Below, piece by piece: positions 25,534 through 35,157 of a stretch of 64,000 nucleotides of DNA (positions within the stretch are counted from its first letter, which is position 1; the number at the start of each line of letters is the position of its first letter). Position numbers and translations under genes: made by a program. The notes beneath the pieces were generated by a model. The model did not search any database, was not told the DNA's origin, and worked only from the letters and a program-made list of their open reading frames with translations. The DNA is from Nocardia sputorum (GTDB taxonomy: Bacteria > Actinomycetota > Actinomycetes > Mycobacteriales > Mycobacteriaceae). The DNA lies in assembly GCF_027924405.1 (NCBI RefSeq), contig NZ_AP026978.1, positions 6,386,001-6,450,000 of the forward strand, in the 5' to 3' direction.

Positions 25534-26487
25534 TCAGGAGGCGGGCGGGGGGTGGACCGCGCGCCAGTGTTCGGCGATGTCGATGCGGCGGGTGATCCAG
25601 ACCTGGTCGTAGGACTGGATGTGGTCGAGTAGGCGCTCCAGGGCGGCGGCGCGGGCGGGGCGGCCGATGAGGCGGCAGTGCAGGCCGATCGAGAGCATTT
25701 TCGGACTGCCTTCGGCGCCTTCGCGATAGAGGACGTCGAAGGCGTCACGGACGTGGGCGAAGAACTGTTCGCCGGTGGGGAAACCGGCGGGTGAGGCGAA
25801 GCGCATGTCGTTGGTGTCCAGGGTGTAGGGCACCACCAGGTGGTCGCGGTCGTGTACGCGCACCCAATAGGGCAGGTCGTCGGCGTAGGAATCCGCGTCG
25901 TAGGCGAAGCCGCCGTGCTCGACCACCAGTTCTCTGGTATTCGGGGAGTCGCGGCCGGTGTACCAGCCCAGCGGCGGCGCGCCGGTCAGCTCGGTGAGGA
26001 TGCGCACCGCCTCGGCCATGTGCGCGCGTTCGGTATCGCGATCGGTGAGCTGGTAGGACTTCCACCGCAGGCCATGGCAGGCGATCTCGTGGTCCAGTTC
26101 CCGGAAGGCCGCCACCGCCTCGGGGTTGCGTTGCAGCGCGCGGGCCACCGCGAATATCGTCAGTGGCAGTCCGCGTCGCTCGAAGACGCGCAGCACCCGC
26201 CACAGCCCGGCGCGGGAGCCGTACTCGTAAAGCGACTCCATGCTCATATGACGGTTCGGGAACGCTTCGGCGGGCGTCATCTCCGAGAGGAACGTTTCGG
26301 AGTGTTCGTCGCCGTCGAGGACATTGTTCTCGCCGCCCTCTTCGTAATTGAGCACGAATTGGACCGCGATCCGCGCCTCACCCGGCCATCGCGGGTCCGG
26401 CGGGTTCGGGCCGTACCCGACGAAATCCCTTGCAGTACGCTCGGCTCCGGCAGGCGCGACGCGCGGTATCGACTTTCGCTCGCTCAT
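25534..26487 (-). CDS. puuE: allantoinase, polysaccharide-deacetylase type (PuuE)
   Basis: A 317-residue polysaccharide-deacetylase-fold protein of the PuuE allantoinase type, which opens the hydantoin ring of allantoin to allantoate. Recognisable parts: ARDFVGYGPNPPDPRWPGEA, QFVLNYEEGGENNVLDGD, the YGSRAGLWRVLRVFERRGL segment, DHEIACHGLRWKSYQ, and GWYTGRDSPNTRELVVEHGG. It is the last gene of an operon with allantoicase and the xanthine dehydrogenase genes, and overlaps allantoicase by four bases, which supports the assignment. Confidence 0.92.
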   Translation of the reverse strand: MSERKSIPRVAPAGAERTARDFVGYGPNPPDPRWPGEARIAVQFVLNYEEGGENNVLDGDEHSETFLSEMTPAEAFPNRHMSMESLYEYGSRAGLWRVLRVFERRGLPLTIFAVARALQRNPEAVAAFRELDHEIACHGLRWKSYQLTDRDTERAHMAEAVRILTELTGAPPLGWYTGRDSPNTRELVVEHGGFAYDADSYADDLPYWVRVHDRDHLVVPYTLDTNDMRFASPAGFPTGEQFFAHVRDAFDVLYREGAEGSPKMLSIGLHCRLIGRPARAAALERLLDHIQSYDQVWITRRIDIAEHWRAVHPPPAS

Positions 26488-27491
26488 GCGCCGAGCTCGC
26501 CGTACAGTCGCAGCCGCGCCAATCCGCCATCCGGGTAGATGTCCAGGCGCACTTCCTCCACGGACGCGGCCATCGGCGCGATCGGGAACCGGTGCCTGGT
26601 GTCGGGTAGCAGGGCGGTGCGCGGCAACAGCTCCAGCTCGGTGCCGTCGTTGGTGCGGCCGGTGAGCCGGGCGGCGCCCGGACTGTTGCCGAGAAAGTAG
26701 GAGGTGTCCAGTTCGGCGAGCCGGATCAGTCCGGGTCCGGCCAGGCGGATGCGCACCCAGTCGTTGCCGTCGTCCCGGCGCCGGGCGGTCTCCCAGCCCT
26801 CACCCATGGACCGGGCCCAGCCGGGATACAGCAGCTGGTTGGGCGAGCTGTAGAAGCGATTGGAGCAGTCCAGCACCAGCGCGCCGTTCTCCAAGGCGGC
26901 CAGATCCAGCGGGCGGAGCCCGAGCAGACGCGGATCGGGCCTGCCCTCGCCGTGCACGCACAGCCTGGCCACGCCGCCGTCCGGGTGCATCGCGAGTTTC
27001 ACGTGGGTCCAGCGCTTCTCGTTCTCGACCGGGAACAGGTTGCGGCTGTCCCCCGCGACCGGGGAGCGATCGACCAGCATCACCCAATCATCACGCGCGG
27101 CAATGGCTTCCGCTGGAAGATAGTCCTCGATCTCCAACGCGGACACCGAGACGGCGGGCGGATAGTTGCCCTTGAACCACGCGGTGTCCACGACGATGCC
27201 GCGGATCACGCCCGGCACGCCGAGCCGCACGATCGCGGCGTCGTCGCCGGGCTGCCCGCGGTGCCTGCGGGTCTCCCAGCCGTCGTAGATCTGCCCTTTG
27301 TGCCCGAAGGTGGACGGACGGTACTGCGCGGGGCCGGGGTTGATCAGGTTCTCCTTCTCCGCGAAGAATTCGTCGTTCGCCCAGATCACCGAGCCGCCGA
27401 GCGGCCGGACCGCCAGATCCGGCAGCAGGGTGAACTCCGCGTCCTCGCGCCCGGCGTCTCCCGGGATGACCCCGTTCGGATGGCCCGTCAC
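26484..27491 (-). CDS. alc: allantoicase
   Basis: A 335-residue protein with two allantoicase (jelly-roll) repeats, converting allantoate to ureidoglycolate and urea. First repeat: GGSVIWANDEFFAEKENLIN, YDGWETRRHR and GIVVDTAWFKGNYPP. Second repeat: ALVLDCSNRFYSSPNQLLYP, GWETARRRDDGNDWV and IRLAELDTSYFLGNSPG. The GTG start overlaps the TGA of the preceding gene. No ureidoglycolate lyase is seen in the window; the DUF6986 gene next to it is a candidate for an adjoining step. Confidence 0.94.
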   Translation of the reverse strand: MTGHPNGVIPGDAGREDAEFTLLPDLAVRPLGGSVIWANDEFFAEKENLINPGPAQYRPSTFGHKGQIYDGWETRRHRGQPGDDAAIVRLGVPGVIRGIVVDTAWFKGNYPPAVSVSALEIEDYLPAEAIAARDDWVMLVDRSPVAGDSRNLFPVENEKRWTHVKLAMHPDGGVARLCVHGEGRPDPRLLGLRPLDLAALENGALVLDCSNRFYSSPNQLLYPGWARSMGEGWETARRRDDGNDWVRIRLAGPGLIRLAELDTSYFLGNSPGAARLTGRTNDGTELELLPRTALLPDTRHRFPIAPMAASVEEVRLDIYPDGGLARLRLYGELGA

Positions 27492-28705
27492 GGCGTCTCC
27501 GCAGGCAGCGGCGCCCGTGCCGCCAGGGCACGCAGGACCGCCTCGGTGAGTTCCGCAGCGCCGGCGTCCGGGCGGGCGCCGCACTCGATGCCGCGCAGCA
27601 CGGTCGCGGCCAGCGCTTCGGCGGTGGCGGGTTCGTCGACGACGTCGCCGCCGCGCCGAGCCAGGTAGTCCAGCAGGCGCGGAACCGCGACGTCGATCGC
27701 CCGGCGGAAGAAGTCGAAGGTGGCCAGCCAGCGGGTGACCAGGTGGCCCGGATGCATGTCCCAGCCCTGGTAGTACCCCCGCCGCAACGCCCGGGTGACC
27801 AGCCGGTGGTGGTTGCGCAGCGCGGCCGCGGGATCGCCGTCGGGCACGATCTGCGTGGATCCGTCGCACACCCACACCCCGGTCTGCGCGGCCGCCACCT
27901 GCATCACCGCTTTGGCGTAGTCGGCGGCCGGGTGGTCGAGCGCTTGATCCGGCGCGGCGACGCCACAGGCGGCAGTGTAGTCGTAGGTGCCGAAATGTAA
28001 TGCGCTACAACGACCTTCGGAGAGAGTGAGCATGGCGGCTACCGGGGCCGTGCCGTCCGCGCCCAGGATCGCCTGCGGGCTCTCGATCTGCAGTTCGAAG
28101 CGCAGACTGCCCTCGGCGATGCCGTACGCGCGCTCCACCCCGACGCACAGCTGAACCAGAGCCGAAACCTGCTGTACGGCACGCACTTTCGGCACGGTGA
28201 AGACGAAGCCCGGGGGCACCCCGCCCACGCCCTCCAACACGAGATCCAGCGTGCGGAGCGCACGACGACGCTCGCCGCCGCCCAAGCCCTTCATCCGGAT
28301 GCCGCTGCTCGCCGGACCCGCGGAGCGCCGCGCCCAGGCCGCGAGCACCGCACCCGCCGCCGTGGCCGCGCGGTCCTCCTCGGCGTCGGCGCGCAGGCCG
28401 TAGCCGTCCTCGAAGTCGATGCGCAGATCTTGAACCGGGTCCGACTCCAGTCGTTTACGCACGTCGGGAAGTGAGCCGCTGGCGTCGAGGGAGGCCAGCA
28501 GATCGTGGTGGCGGTCGAGCAGTTCGACCGCGGCCGCGCCCCACTCCCGCGGAGTCTCCTCCGCGACCCGGTCGGCCGGGACGTACACGGTGTGGATCGG
28601 TTGCGAGCGGCCGTTCGATCCGGGATACCTGCGGCGCAGTTCGGTGTCCACCGTGTCGAGCATCGACTCGATCCGCGCGCGGACGTTCTCCGGCACCTTC
28701 GTCAT
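27488..28705 (-). CDS. DUF6986 / citrate lyase-aldolase-like protein of the purine operon
   Basis: A 405-residue TIM-barrel protein of the HpcH/HpaI aldolase and citrate-lyase superfamily. Family features include LRIDFEDGYG (acidic metal site), FVFTVPKVRAVQQVSA, RFELQIESPQAILG and SALHFGTYDYTAACGV. Such genes recur beside uricolytic genes in actinobacteria; acting on a C2/C3 fragment from ureidoglycolate or malate-like substrates is a reasonable inference, not shown. It overlaps both neighbours by four bases, so it is part of the same transcript. Confidence 0.8.
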   Translation of the reverse strand: MTKVPENVRARIESMLDTVDTELRRRYPGSNGRSQPIHTVYVPADRVAEETPREWGAAAVELLDRHHDLLASLDASGSLPDVRKRLESDPVQDLRIDFEDGYGLRADAEEDRAATAAGAVLAAWARRSAGPASSGIRMKGLGGGERRRALRTLDLVLEGVGGVPPGFVFTVPKVRAVQQVSALVQLCVGVERAYGIAEGSLRFELQIESPQAILGADGTAPVAAMLTLSEGRCSALHFGTYDYTAACGVAAPDQALDHPAADYAKAVMQVAAAQTGVWVCDGSTQIVPDGDPAAALRNHHRLVTRALRRGYYQGWDMHPGHLVTRWLATFDFFRRAIDVAVPRLLDYLARRGGDVVDEPATAEALAATVLRGIECGARPDAGAAELTEAVLRALAARAPLPAETP

Positions 28706-31449
28706 CGTGATCCCTTCTCCCGCAGTGCGGCCCAGACCCGGTCCGCGGTTATCGGCAGCCGGTACAGCCGCACGCCGACCGCGTCGCGGATCGCGTTGGC
28801 GAGCGCGGGCGTGACCGGGTTGTACGGCGATTCGCTCATCGACTTGGCGCCCAGCGGGCCGAGCGCGTCGGCGGTCTCGGCGAAGTAGACCTCCGTGCGC
28901 GGCACGTCGGCGAACTGCGGCACGTGGTAGTGCCGCAGGGTCCGCGCGCCGACCACGCCGTGCGCGCTACGCATGTCCTCGTACAGCGTGGTGCCGACGG
29001 CCTGCGCGACACCGCCCTCGACCTGCCCGCGGCACTGCACCGGGTTGAGCACCGTCCCCGCGTCGGCGGCCTGGATCGACTGCAGGATGCGCACCTGCCC
29101 GGTGCCGGGATGCACGGCGACGCGGAATGCCTGCACATTGAAGCTCACCGACCTGGGGCTGCCCCCGTGCTCGGCGTGAGCGACGAGATCGCCGCCGGTC
29201 AGCAGTTCGGCCGCGGGAAGCAACCGGTCACCGCAGTGCACGCCGCCGGAGGTCAGCGCGCAGTCCCGCTCCGGGACGCCCGCCAGTTCGGCCGCTCTGG
29301 CCAGCAGGAGCCCGCGCAACGCGCACGCCGCCGCGTACACGGCCTTGCCCGCGACCACGATGCCGGTGGAGCCGAACGCGCCGGTGTCGTGGTCCACCAG
29401 GTCGGTATCGGCGTGCCGGACCACGATGCGGGCGATCTCGGTGTCCAGCGCGGTGGCCGCGAGCTGCGCGTGCACCGTCGTCGTGCCGTTGCCGAATTCC
29501 GCTGTACCGCAGCGGATCTCGTAGCGACCGTCGGGCAACAGCGCGGCCGTCGCCGCCGACCGGTGGCCGCGCGGCGGGACGGTCGCGATCATCGCGGCGG
29601 CCATGCCGGTGCCCACCCGCCACTCGGGGCCGGGCGCATGCACGTCGTTGCCGCGCAGCAGCGCCCGTTCGGCGAGGTCCAGGCACTGGTCCAGGCCGTA
29701 GCTGCCGAACATGAGGTCGCTCTCGTTCACCGCCGCGCCGACGAACCGGTCGCCGGGCACCACGACGTTGCGGCGGCGCAGTTCGAACGGGTCCATGCCG
29801 AGCGCGTGCGCCAGCTCGTCCAGCGCCGACTCCACCGCGAAGATCACCTGCCCGAGGCCGTAGCCGCGGAACGCGCCGGAAGGGACGTTGTTGGTGTACA
29901 CCACCCGCGCGTCGACCCGCTTGTTGGCGCAGCGGTACAGCTCCACCGACTCGCCGACGCCGTGATACATCACGCCGCCGCTGTGGTTGCCGTAAGCGCC
30001 GGTGTCGGCGAGTACGTCGACGGCCAAGGCGGTGAGTACACCGGTGGCGTCGGCCCCCGCCGTCACCTCGACCCGCATCGGATGACGGCACGTGGCGGAG
30101 GTGAACTCGTCGGAGCGGGTGAACTCGTACTGCACCGGTCTGCCGGTGCGCAGCACGGCCAGCGCGATCAGGTCCTCGGCCAGCATCTCCTGCTTCGCGC
30201 CGAATCCGCCGCCGACCCTGGCCGCGAGCACCCGCACCTGCGCCGCGTCCAGCCCGAACAGCCGGCACAGTTCGTCGCGGACCAGGAACGGCACCTGCGT
30301 GCTGCACCGGATGACGAGCCGTCCGGCGTCGTCCAGCCAGCCGACCCCGCCGTGCGTCTCCAAGTGCACGTGCTGTCCGCGTGGGGAGTACCAGACACCT
30401 CGCACTACCTGAGCCGCGGCGGTCAGTCCCGCCGCGACATCGCCCACCTCCCCGTGCAGCTCGGCGATCAGGTTGCGGGCGGAATCGGCGATCCGGGCCG
30501 AGGCCGGTTTGTCGCCGTGCAGTTTCGGCGCGTCGGCGCGCAGCGCGTCTTCCGGCTCGAAGACGGCGGGCAACACCTCGTAGTCGACTTCCAGCAAGCG
30601 GCATGCCTCACGGGCGATCGCGACGCTGTCGGCCACCACCGCGGCCACCCGCTGCCCCACGAACCGGACGGTCCGGTCGAGCACGTAGGTGTCGTCGGGG
30701 TCGTCGGTGCGCGCTTCGTGCCGCGCGGTGGAGAACGGCACGTCCGGCGCATCGGCATGGGTGAATACCGCGTGCACGCCCGGCAGCGCCTCGGCGGCGG
30801 CAGTGGCGATCGAGCGGATGCGCGCGTGGGGGTGCGGGCTGGTCAGCACGGCGAGGTGCAGCGGAGCGGTCGGCGGCGCGCTCTCGCCGACTCGTGACCG
30901 ATCCTCCGCGCGCGAGCCGACCTGCGGTAGGTCCAGCGTGAACGGCTCGCTGCCGGACACGAGGCGCGGCCCGGCCAAGGCACCGCCACCGGAGCCCCCG
31001 CCGGTGACGGTCGGCTCGCCCAGCGCCGCGCGGATGGCGCGGTAACCCGTGCAGCGGCAGAGGTTCCCTTTCATCAATTCGGCCAGTTCGTCGCCCGGCA
31101 CGTCGACCTGCTCACCACCCCGGAGCCCCGCTGCCGTGACCACCATGCCCGCGGTGCAGAACCCGCATTGGAAGGCGGCGTTGTCGACGAACCGGCGCTG
31201 CACCGGGTGCGGGTGCTCGGGCGTCCCGAGCCCGGCGGCGGTGACGACGGAACGCCCGTCGGCGCGATACGCGGGAAAGACGCAGGAGTGCACCGTCATT
31301 CCGTCGACCAGCACCGAGCAGGCTCCGCAATCGCCCGTGTCGCACCCCTTCTTCACCGCCAGGGCGCCACTGTCCCGCAGCGCCGTCCGCAGGCACTGGC
31401 CCGGCCGCGCCGTGACGTCGACGGTCCTGCCGTCCACTTCGAACCGCAT
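28702..31449 (-). CDS. xdhA: xanthine dehydrogenase, fused iron-sulphur and molybdopterin subunit
   Basis: A 915-residue protein. Residues about 1-150 hold two [2Fe-2S] clusters: KKGCDTGDCGACSVLVDG plus SC, then QCGFCTAGM and GNLCRCTGYRAIRAAL. After a glycine-rich linker comes the molybdenum-cofactor subunit: VRFVGQRVAAVVAD, ARVGGGFGAKQE, PSGAFRGYGLGQVIFA and the C-terminal LGAKSMSESPYNPVTPALA, where the Glu sits in the place of the catalytic glutamate. The usual order is FeS-FAD-Mo; here FAD is on a separate polypeptide. Uricase and allantoin genes nearby make hypoxanthine/xanthine the likely substrate. The ATG at 31449 overlaps the FAD subunit stop. Confidence 0.92.
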   Translation of the reverse strand: MRFEVDGRTVDVTARPGQCLRTALRDSGALAVKKGCDTGDCGACSVLVDGMTVHSCVFPAYRADGRSVVTAAGLGTPEHPHPVQRRFVDNAAFQCGFCTAGMVVTAAGLRGGEQVDVPGDELAELMKGNLCRCTGYRAIRAALGEPTVTGGGSGGGALAGPRLVSGSEPFTLDLPQVGSRAEDRSRVGESAPPTAPLHLAVLTSPHPHARIRSIATAAAEALPGVHAVFTHADAPDVPFSTARHEARTDDPDDTYVLDRTVRFVGQRVAAVVADSVAIAREACRLLEVDYEVLPAVFEPEDALRADAPKLHGDKPASARIADSARNLIAELHGEVGDVAAGLTAAAQVVRGVWYSPRGQHVHLETHGGVGWLDDAGRLVIRCSTQVPFLVRDELCRLFGLDAAQVRVLAARVGGGFGAKQEMLAEDLIALAVLRTGRPVQYEFTRSDEFTSATCRHPMRVEVTAGADATGVLTALAVDVLADTGAYGNHSGGVMYHGVGESVELYRCANKRVDARVVYTNNVPSGAFRGYGLGQVIFAVESALDELAHALGMDPFELRRRNVVVPGDRFVGAAVNESDLMFGSYGLDQCLDLAERALLRGNDVHAPGPEWRVGTGMAAAMIATVPPRGHRSAATAALLPDGRYEIRCGTAEFGNGTTTVHAQLAATALDTEIARIVVRHADTDLVDHDTGAFGSTGIVVAGKAVYAAACALRGLLLARAAELAGVPERDCALTSGGVHCGDRLLPAAELLTGGDLVAHAEHGGSPRSVSFNVQAFRVAVHPGTGQVRILQSIQAADAGTVLNPVQCRGQVEGGVAQAVGTTLYEDMRSAHGVVGARTLRHYHVPQFADVPRTEVYFAETADALGPLGAKSMSESPYNPVTPALANAIRDAVGVRLYRLPITADRVWAALREKGSR

Positions 31450-32291
31450 CAGGATTCCCGCAGTTCGGCGGCGACCTCGTGGGCGAGCATCCCGGTGACG
31501 TGCGCGCGCCACTCGGGCGAGCCGTGCGGATCGTCGAACCAGAGGGCGGGATCGATGCCGTCCACGGCGTCGCTGATCGCGTCCGCGGTGAGCGGCTCGG
31601 CGAAGTCCAGGACGACGGGCCTGGTCGTGGCGGCCGTGATGGTGATCGCGCCGCGGCCGTCCCGTTCCCGCCGTCCCATCACCACGGAGCCGGAACGGCC
31701 CAGCGGAGCGAGCGCGATCTTCCGGAAACTCGTGCGCGCCAGCAGACTCGACCGCGGCAAGTGAATCGAGCGCAACACGTCACCGGGCCGCAACACCGTG
31801 CGTCCCGGCGCCAGGACGAACTCCCGCAGCGGAATGCTCCGATCGGCACCGTCCGCAGCCCATACCTGCGCCTTCCCGTCGAGCGCGACCAGCGCGCCGA
31901 GCACCGCGCCCGCGGGCAGGGCGAGGCAGACGTTCCCCCCGACGGTGGCGGTGCGCCAGATCTTGTGCGAGGCCAGCAGCGCCCGGCACGACCGTGCGAA
32001 CAGCGCGGTCCCCGGCCACGGCTCGTGCAGCACCGGCATCCCCAGCTCGCGTCCCGGCGCCGCGCCGGCGAACTCGGCCAGGGTGCAGGTCGCCGCGATC
32101 TCCAGTCCGTCGTCCCGGATCTCGAACGAAGGCCACCCCAAGCCGGTGATGTCCACCAGCCGCACCAGTCGATGCTGCGGCTCGGAGAACAGGAAGGTCC
32201 CTCCGGCGAGCACCGCGGCCGACGGGCCGAGCGCCGCCAGGTCCGCCCGCTCGCGGGCGATCACCACCTCGCGGATCGTGTCCAGGTCCAC
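31449..32291 (-). CDS. xdhB: xanthine dehydrogenase FAD-binding subunit
   Basis: A 280-residue FAD-binding subunit of molybdenum hydroxylases, CoxM/XdhB type. AAVLAGGTFLFSEPQ is the first FAD loop and WRTATVGGNVCLALPAGAV the second (TxGGN). The C-terminal CO-dehydrogenase flavoprotein domain carries RTSFRKIALAPLGRSGSVVM. First gene of the five-gene operon xdhB-xdhA-DUF6986-alc-puuE. It transfers electrons from the FeS clusters to NAD or another acceptor. Confidence 0.92.
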   Translation of the reverse strand: MDLDTIREVVIARERADLAALGPSAAVLAGGTFLFSEPQHRLVRLVDITGLGWPSFEIRDDGLEIAATCTLAEFAGAAPGRELGMPVLHEPWPGTALFARSCRALLASHKIWRTATVGGNVCLALPAGAVLGALVALDGKAQVWAADGADRSIPLREFVLAPGRTVLRPGDVLRSIHLPRSSLLARTSFRKIALAPLGRSGSVVMGRRERDGRGAITITAATTRPVVLDFAEPLTADAISDAVDGIDPALWFDDPHGSPEWRAHVTGMLAHEVAAELRES

Positions 32292-32345
32292 GTCTCACCT
32301 CGTTCCTGCCTCTCCGTCACCGTAGAGCCAGTCGGTTGCCGCCAT

Positions 32346-32375
32346 ATTGCGCGCGACGCACATCAGATTGCGCGG
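32346..32375. promoter_or_regulatory. paired ATTGCG motifs upstream of xdhB
   Basis: ATTGCGCGC (from 32346) and AGATTGCGC (from 32365) are placed 55-75 bases upstream of xdhB. AGATTGCGC followed by CGTTA also occurs before the ABC importer at 41166. The other bases of 32292-32581 show no gene. Confidence 0.45.
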
Positions 32376-32581
32376 CCGTTATCTCGCCACACGACGGCCG
32401 CCCGCGGGCGGGAACCATCCCCGGTCGAGCATTCCGTCCACCACGGCTCCCGCCCGGCCGCTACGAGCCGTCCGAGCCGACACTGCTTCAGTATCGCTCG
32501 TTCCACCTGACCAGGCACGACACCTCGCCCAGTCGGGCAGGTGCGATCTTCGTCAGGTCGGCAGGCGAGCCGCGCGCGCCC

Positions 32582-33931
32582 TCAACCCGCCTTCGCGAGC
32601 AACGCCGCCTGCGCCCGTGCCACCTCGCCGGCGACCACGTCCGTGTCGACCGTCCTGACCTCGCCGTCGCGCACCACCTCGCGTCCGTTCACCAGCAGCG
32701 CCGCCAGCGGCGGGGCCGAGCCGAGCACGAGGGCGGTCACCGGATCCTGGATCCCGGCGTGCGCGGCCGTGTCCAGGCGCCACAGCGCCAAGTCGGCCAG
32801 TTTGCCCACCTCGATCGAACCGATCTCGGCGGCGCGGCCCAGCACGCGAGCCCCGCCCATGGTGGCCAGTTCCAACGCGGTGCGCACGGTCATCGCGTGC
32901 GGGCCGCCCCGGTTGCGCGCCCACAGCAGCGCGTGGCGCGGCTCCTCGATCATCGAACCCGCCTCGTTGCTGGCCGCCCCGTCGACACCGAGACCCACCG
33001 GGACGCCCGCGCGCACCAGGTCGGCGGTGCGGGCGACGCCCGCGCCGAGCCGCGCGTTCGACGTGGGGCAATGCGCCACGCCGGTGCCCGTTTCCGCCAT
33101 GGCGTCGATCGCGTCGTCGTCCAGGTGGACGGCGTGCGCGTACCAGACGTCGGGACCGAACCAGCCGAGCCGCTGCATGTACTGCGCGGGCGTGCAGCCG
33201 AAGGCCGAGGCGCAATAGTCCTGTTCGTCGGCGGTCTCGGCGAGGTGGGTGTGCAGCCGGACCCCTGTCGCGCGGGCCAGCGCCGCCGACTCGCGCAGCA
33301 GGTCCGGTGTGACCGAGAAGGGCGAGCACGGCGCCAGCGCGATCCGCAGCATGGCGTCGAACGACGGGTCGTGCCAGCGCGCGACGGCCTCCGCGCTCGC
33401 GGCGAGGATGTCGTCCAGGCGTTCCACCAGATGATCGGGCGGCAGCCCGCCCGCACTCGCCCCCAGGTCCATCGAGCCGCGACAGGGGTGAAACCGCAGA
33501 CCGACCCGCGCCGCCGCGGTGATCTCGGCGGCGAGCGGGTCACCGCCGTCGCGGGGGAACACGTAGTGGTGATCGGTGGTGGTGGTGCACCCGGTGGCGG
33601 CGAGGGCGGCGAGTGCGCCCGTGGCCGCCACGCGGACCGCGTCCTCATCGATACCCGCCCAGACGGGGTAGAGCTTTCCCAGCCACTCGAACAGCGTGTG
33701 GTCGGTGGCCAGGCCCCGGGTGATCCATTGATAGAGATGCTGATGGGTGTTCACCAGCCCGGGCGTCAGCAGGCAGCCGCGCCCGTCGATGCGCCGCGCA
33801 CCGCCCACTTCCGGCGGGTCGCCCGCGCCGACCGCGTCGATCCGGTTGCCGCGCACGACGACGTGGCCGCTGACGTACTCGGTCCCGTGCGGGTCCACGG
33901 TCGCGACGGCGCAGTCCGCGATGACGGTCAC
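32582..33931 (-). CDS. 8-oxoguanine deaminase-like amidohydrolase
   Basis: A 449-residue metal-dependent amidohydrolase. Metal and active-site motifs: LTPGLVNTHQHLYQWITRG (HxH), TTTTDHHYVFPRDGG, VRLHTHLAETADEQD, and GLGVDGAASNEAGSM. The TDHHYVFP and GASAGGLPPDHLVE parts fit the 8-oxoguanine deaminase branch, which forms urate directly from 8-oxoguanine, a sensible input to the uricase encoded next to it. The GTG start overlaps the uricase stop (GTGA). Confidence 0.85.
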   Translation of the reverse strand: MTVIADCAVATVDPHGTEYVSGHVVVRGNRIDAVGAGDPPEVGGARRIDGRGCLLTPGLVNTHQHLYQWITRGLATDHTLFEWLGKLYPVWAGIDEDAVRVAATGALAALAATGCTTTTDHHYVFPRDGGDPLAAEITAAARVGLRFHPCRGSMDLGASAGGLPPDHLVERLDDILAASAEAVARWHDPSFDAMLRIALAPCSPFSVTPDLLRESAALARATGVRLHTHLAETADEQDYCASAFGCTPAQYMQRLGWFGPDVWYAHAVHLDDDAIDAMAETGTGVAHCPTSNARLGAGVARTADLVRAGVPVGLGVDGAASNEAGSMIEEPRHALLWARNRGGPHAMTVRTALELATMGGARVLGRAAEIGSIEVGKLADLALWRLDTAAHAGIQDPVTALVLGSAPPLAALLVNGREVVRDGEVRTVDTDVVAGEVARAQAALLAKAG

Positions 33932-34833
33932 CTGGTCCACGCGAGGCCCGCTTCCGGCGCGTCGGCACGTGCCACGGTGGCGTGGATCAACCCGTAGGGC
34001 CGGTCGTCGGCGTGGTACACCTCGCCGCGGTTCTCGATGCCGAAGCGGGCCAGGTCGTACTCGAAGTGATGCTTGTTCGGCGCGGCGAGCCGGATCTCGG
34101 CCAGCACCGGGTAGGCCGCCAGCGCGGCCTTGCCCATTTCGAACAGGGTCTGTTGCAGGGCCTTCGAGTGCAGCGTCGCGAAGGTCTCCACCAGCCGCGC
34201 CCGCACGCCCGCGTAGACCTCGTCCCAGTCCACGCCCGTGCTGCTCGCGAACCGCCATTCGGCCACCAGCGCGGTGGCCAGCATCCGATCATGGGTCGGC
34301 GCGAGCACGGTGAAGTCGTCGGTCAGGAAATCCGCGAACTCCGAGCCGGTCGACTTGAGGATGGTCAGGTCCTTCACCCCGCCGACGACCCAGGCCCGTC
34401 GTTCGTCGCCGCTGCCGGTCACGGTGACGGCCGCGGTGCGCACGTCCGGCCCGCTGCGCACCCAGGTGTGGTCGTGCTCCACGCCGCCGACCGACACGCG
34501 CCGCCAGGCGTATTGGTCGACCTCGACGCGCGCGCTGCGCACCGGTTCGATGTCGGCGACGAAATGATCGGCCAGCGCGAGCGCGTAGTCCTCGATGGCT
34601 CGCAATCCCGGCTGCTTCGCGAAGGCGTAGGCCGTCTGCTTCTGCGTGTCGGTGGGCAAGACCTTCGCCTGGTCGCCGGACACGTACGCGTCGGCGAAAT
34701 CACCGCGCAGCACGGTGGACACGTTCACGTCGCGGATCTCGTGCCGTGCGCTCTGCCGGTAGATGCGGACGATCCGGTTCTCCGCCTTGCCGTATCTGTG
34801 GCCGGTCAGCTCGATCGGTCCGGTCAGTTCCAT
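33928..34833 (-). CDS. uox: urate oxidase (uricase)
   Basis: A 301-residue cofactor-free uricase oxidising urate to 5-hydroxyisourate. Catalytic Lys is in HRYGKAENRIVRI, the Thr in KVLPTDTQKQTAYAFAK, and the His in APNKHHFEYDLARFG. Both T-fold domains are complete and the length is normal. It stands in the order uraD-uraH-uox-deaminase, all on the minus strand, giving the three enzymes needed to reach S-allantoin on one transcript. Confidence 0.97.
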   Translation of the reverse strand: MELTGPIELTGHRYGKAENRIVRIYRQSARHEIRDVNVSTVLRGDFADAYVSGDQAKVLPTDTQKQTAYAFAKQPGLRAIEDYALALADHFVADIEPVRSARVEVDQYAWRRVSVGGVEHDHTWVRSGPDVRTAAVTVTGSGDERRAWVVGGVKDLTILKSTGSEFADFLTDDFTVLAPTHDRMLATALVAEWRFASSTGVDWDEVYAGVRARLVETFATLHSKALQQTLFEMGKAALAAYPVLAEIRLAAPNKHHFEYDLARFGIENRGEVYHADDRPYGLIHATVARADAPEAGLAWTR

Positions 34834-34839
34834 GCTCGC

Positions 34840-35157
34840 TCAGCTCCCTCGATAGGTGGAAAAGGCGAAGGGCGACAACAGCAATGGGACGTGATAGCGC
34901 CGCTCATCGGTCATGGTGAACGTGATGCTCACCTCCGGATAGAAGGTTTCGACCCCCTGCCTCGTGAAGTAGGCGCCGGTGTCGAACACCAGCCGATAGG
35001 TTCCCGGTTCGAGCGCTTCGCCCAATGCGCGGATCCGCCCGTCCGCGCCCGTTTCGCCCGAATCGAGCTGGCGCGCCTGCTGGTACAACGTCACCGTGAC
35101 GCCCGCGGCGGGCGTACCCCGCACCGCGTCCAGCACGTGGGTGCTCAGCGCGCTCAC
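34840..35157 (-). CDS. uraH: 5-hydroxyisourate hydrolase
   Basis: A 105-residue transthyretin-like protein hydrolysing 5-hydroxyisourate to OHCU. The N-terminal STHVLDAVRGTPAAGV carries the catalytic His, and the C-terminus RYHVPLLLSPFAFSTYRGS has the diagnostic YRGS end. It overlaps uraD by four bases and precedes uricase by six. Confidence 0.97.
   Translation of the reverse strand: MSALSTHVLDAVRGTPAAGVTVTLYQQARQLDSGETGADGRIRALGEALEPGTYRLVFDTGAYFTRQGVETFYPEVSITFTMTDERRYHVPLLLSPFAFSTYRGS

Noticed and set aside
28924..30897. 657-codon frame opposite xdhA
   Set aside because: Antisense shadow of a clear molybdenum hydroxylase gene, with no ribosome site or recognisable motif.
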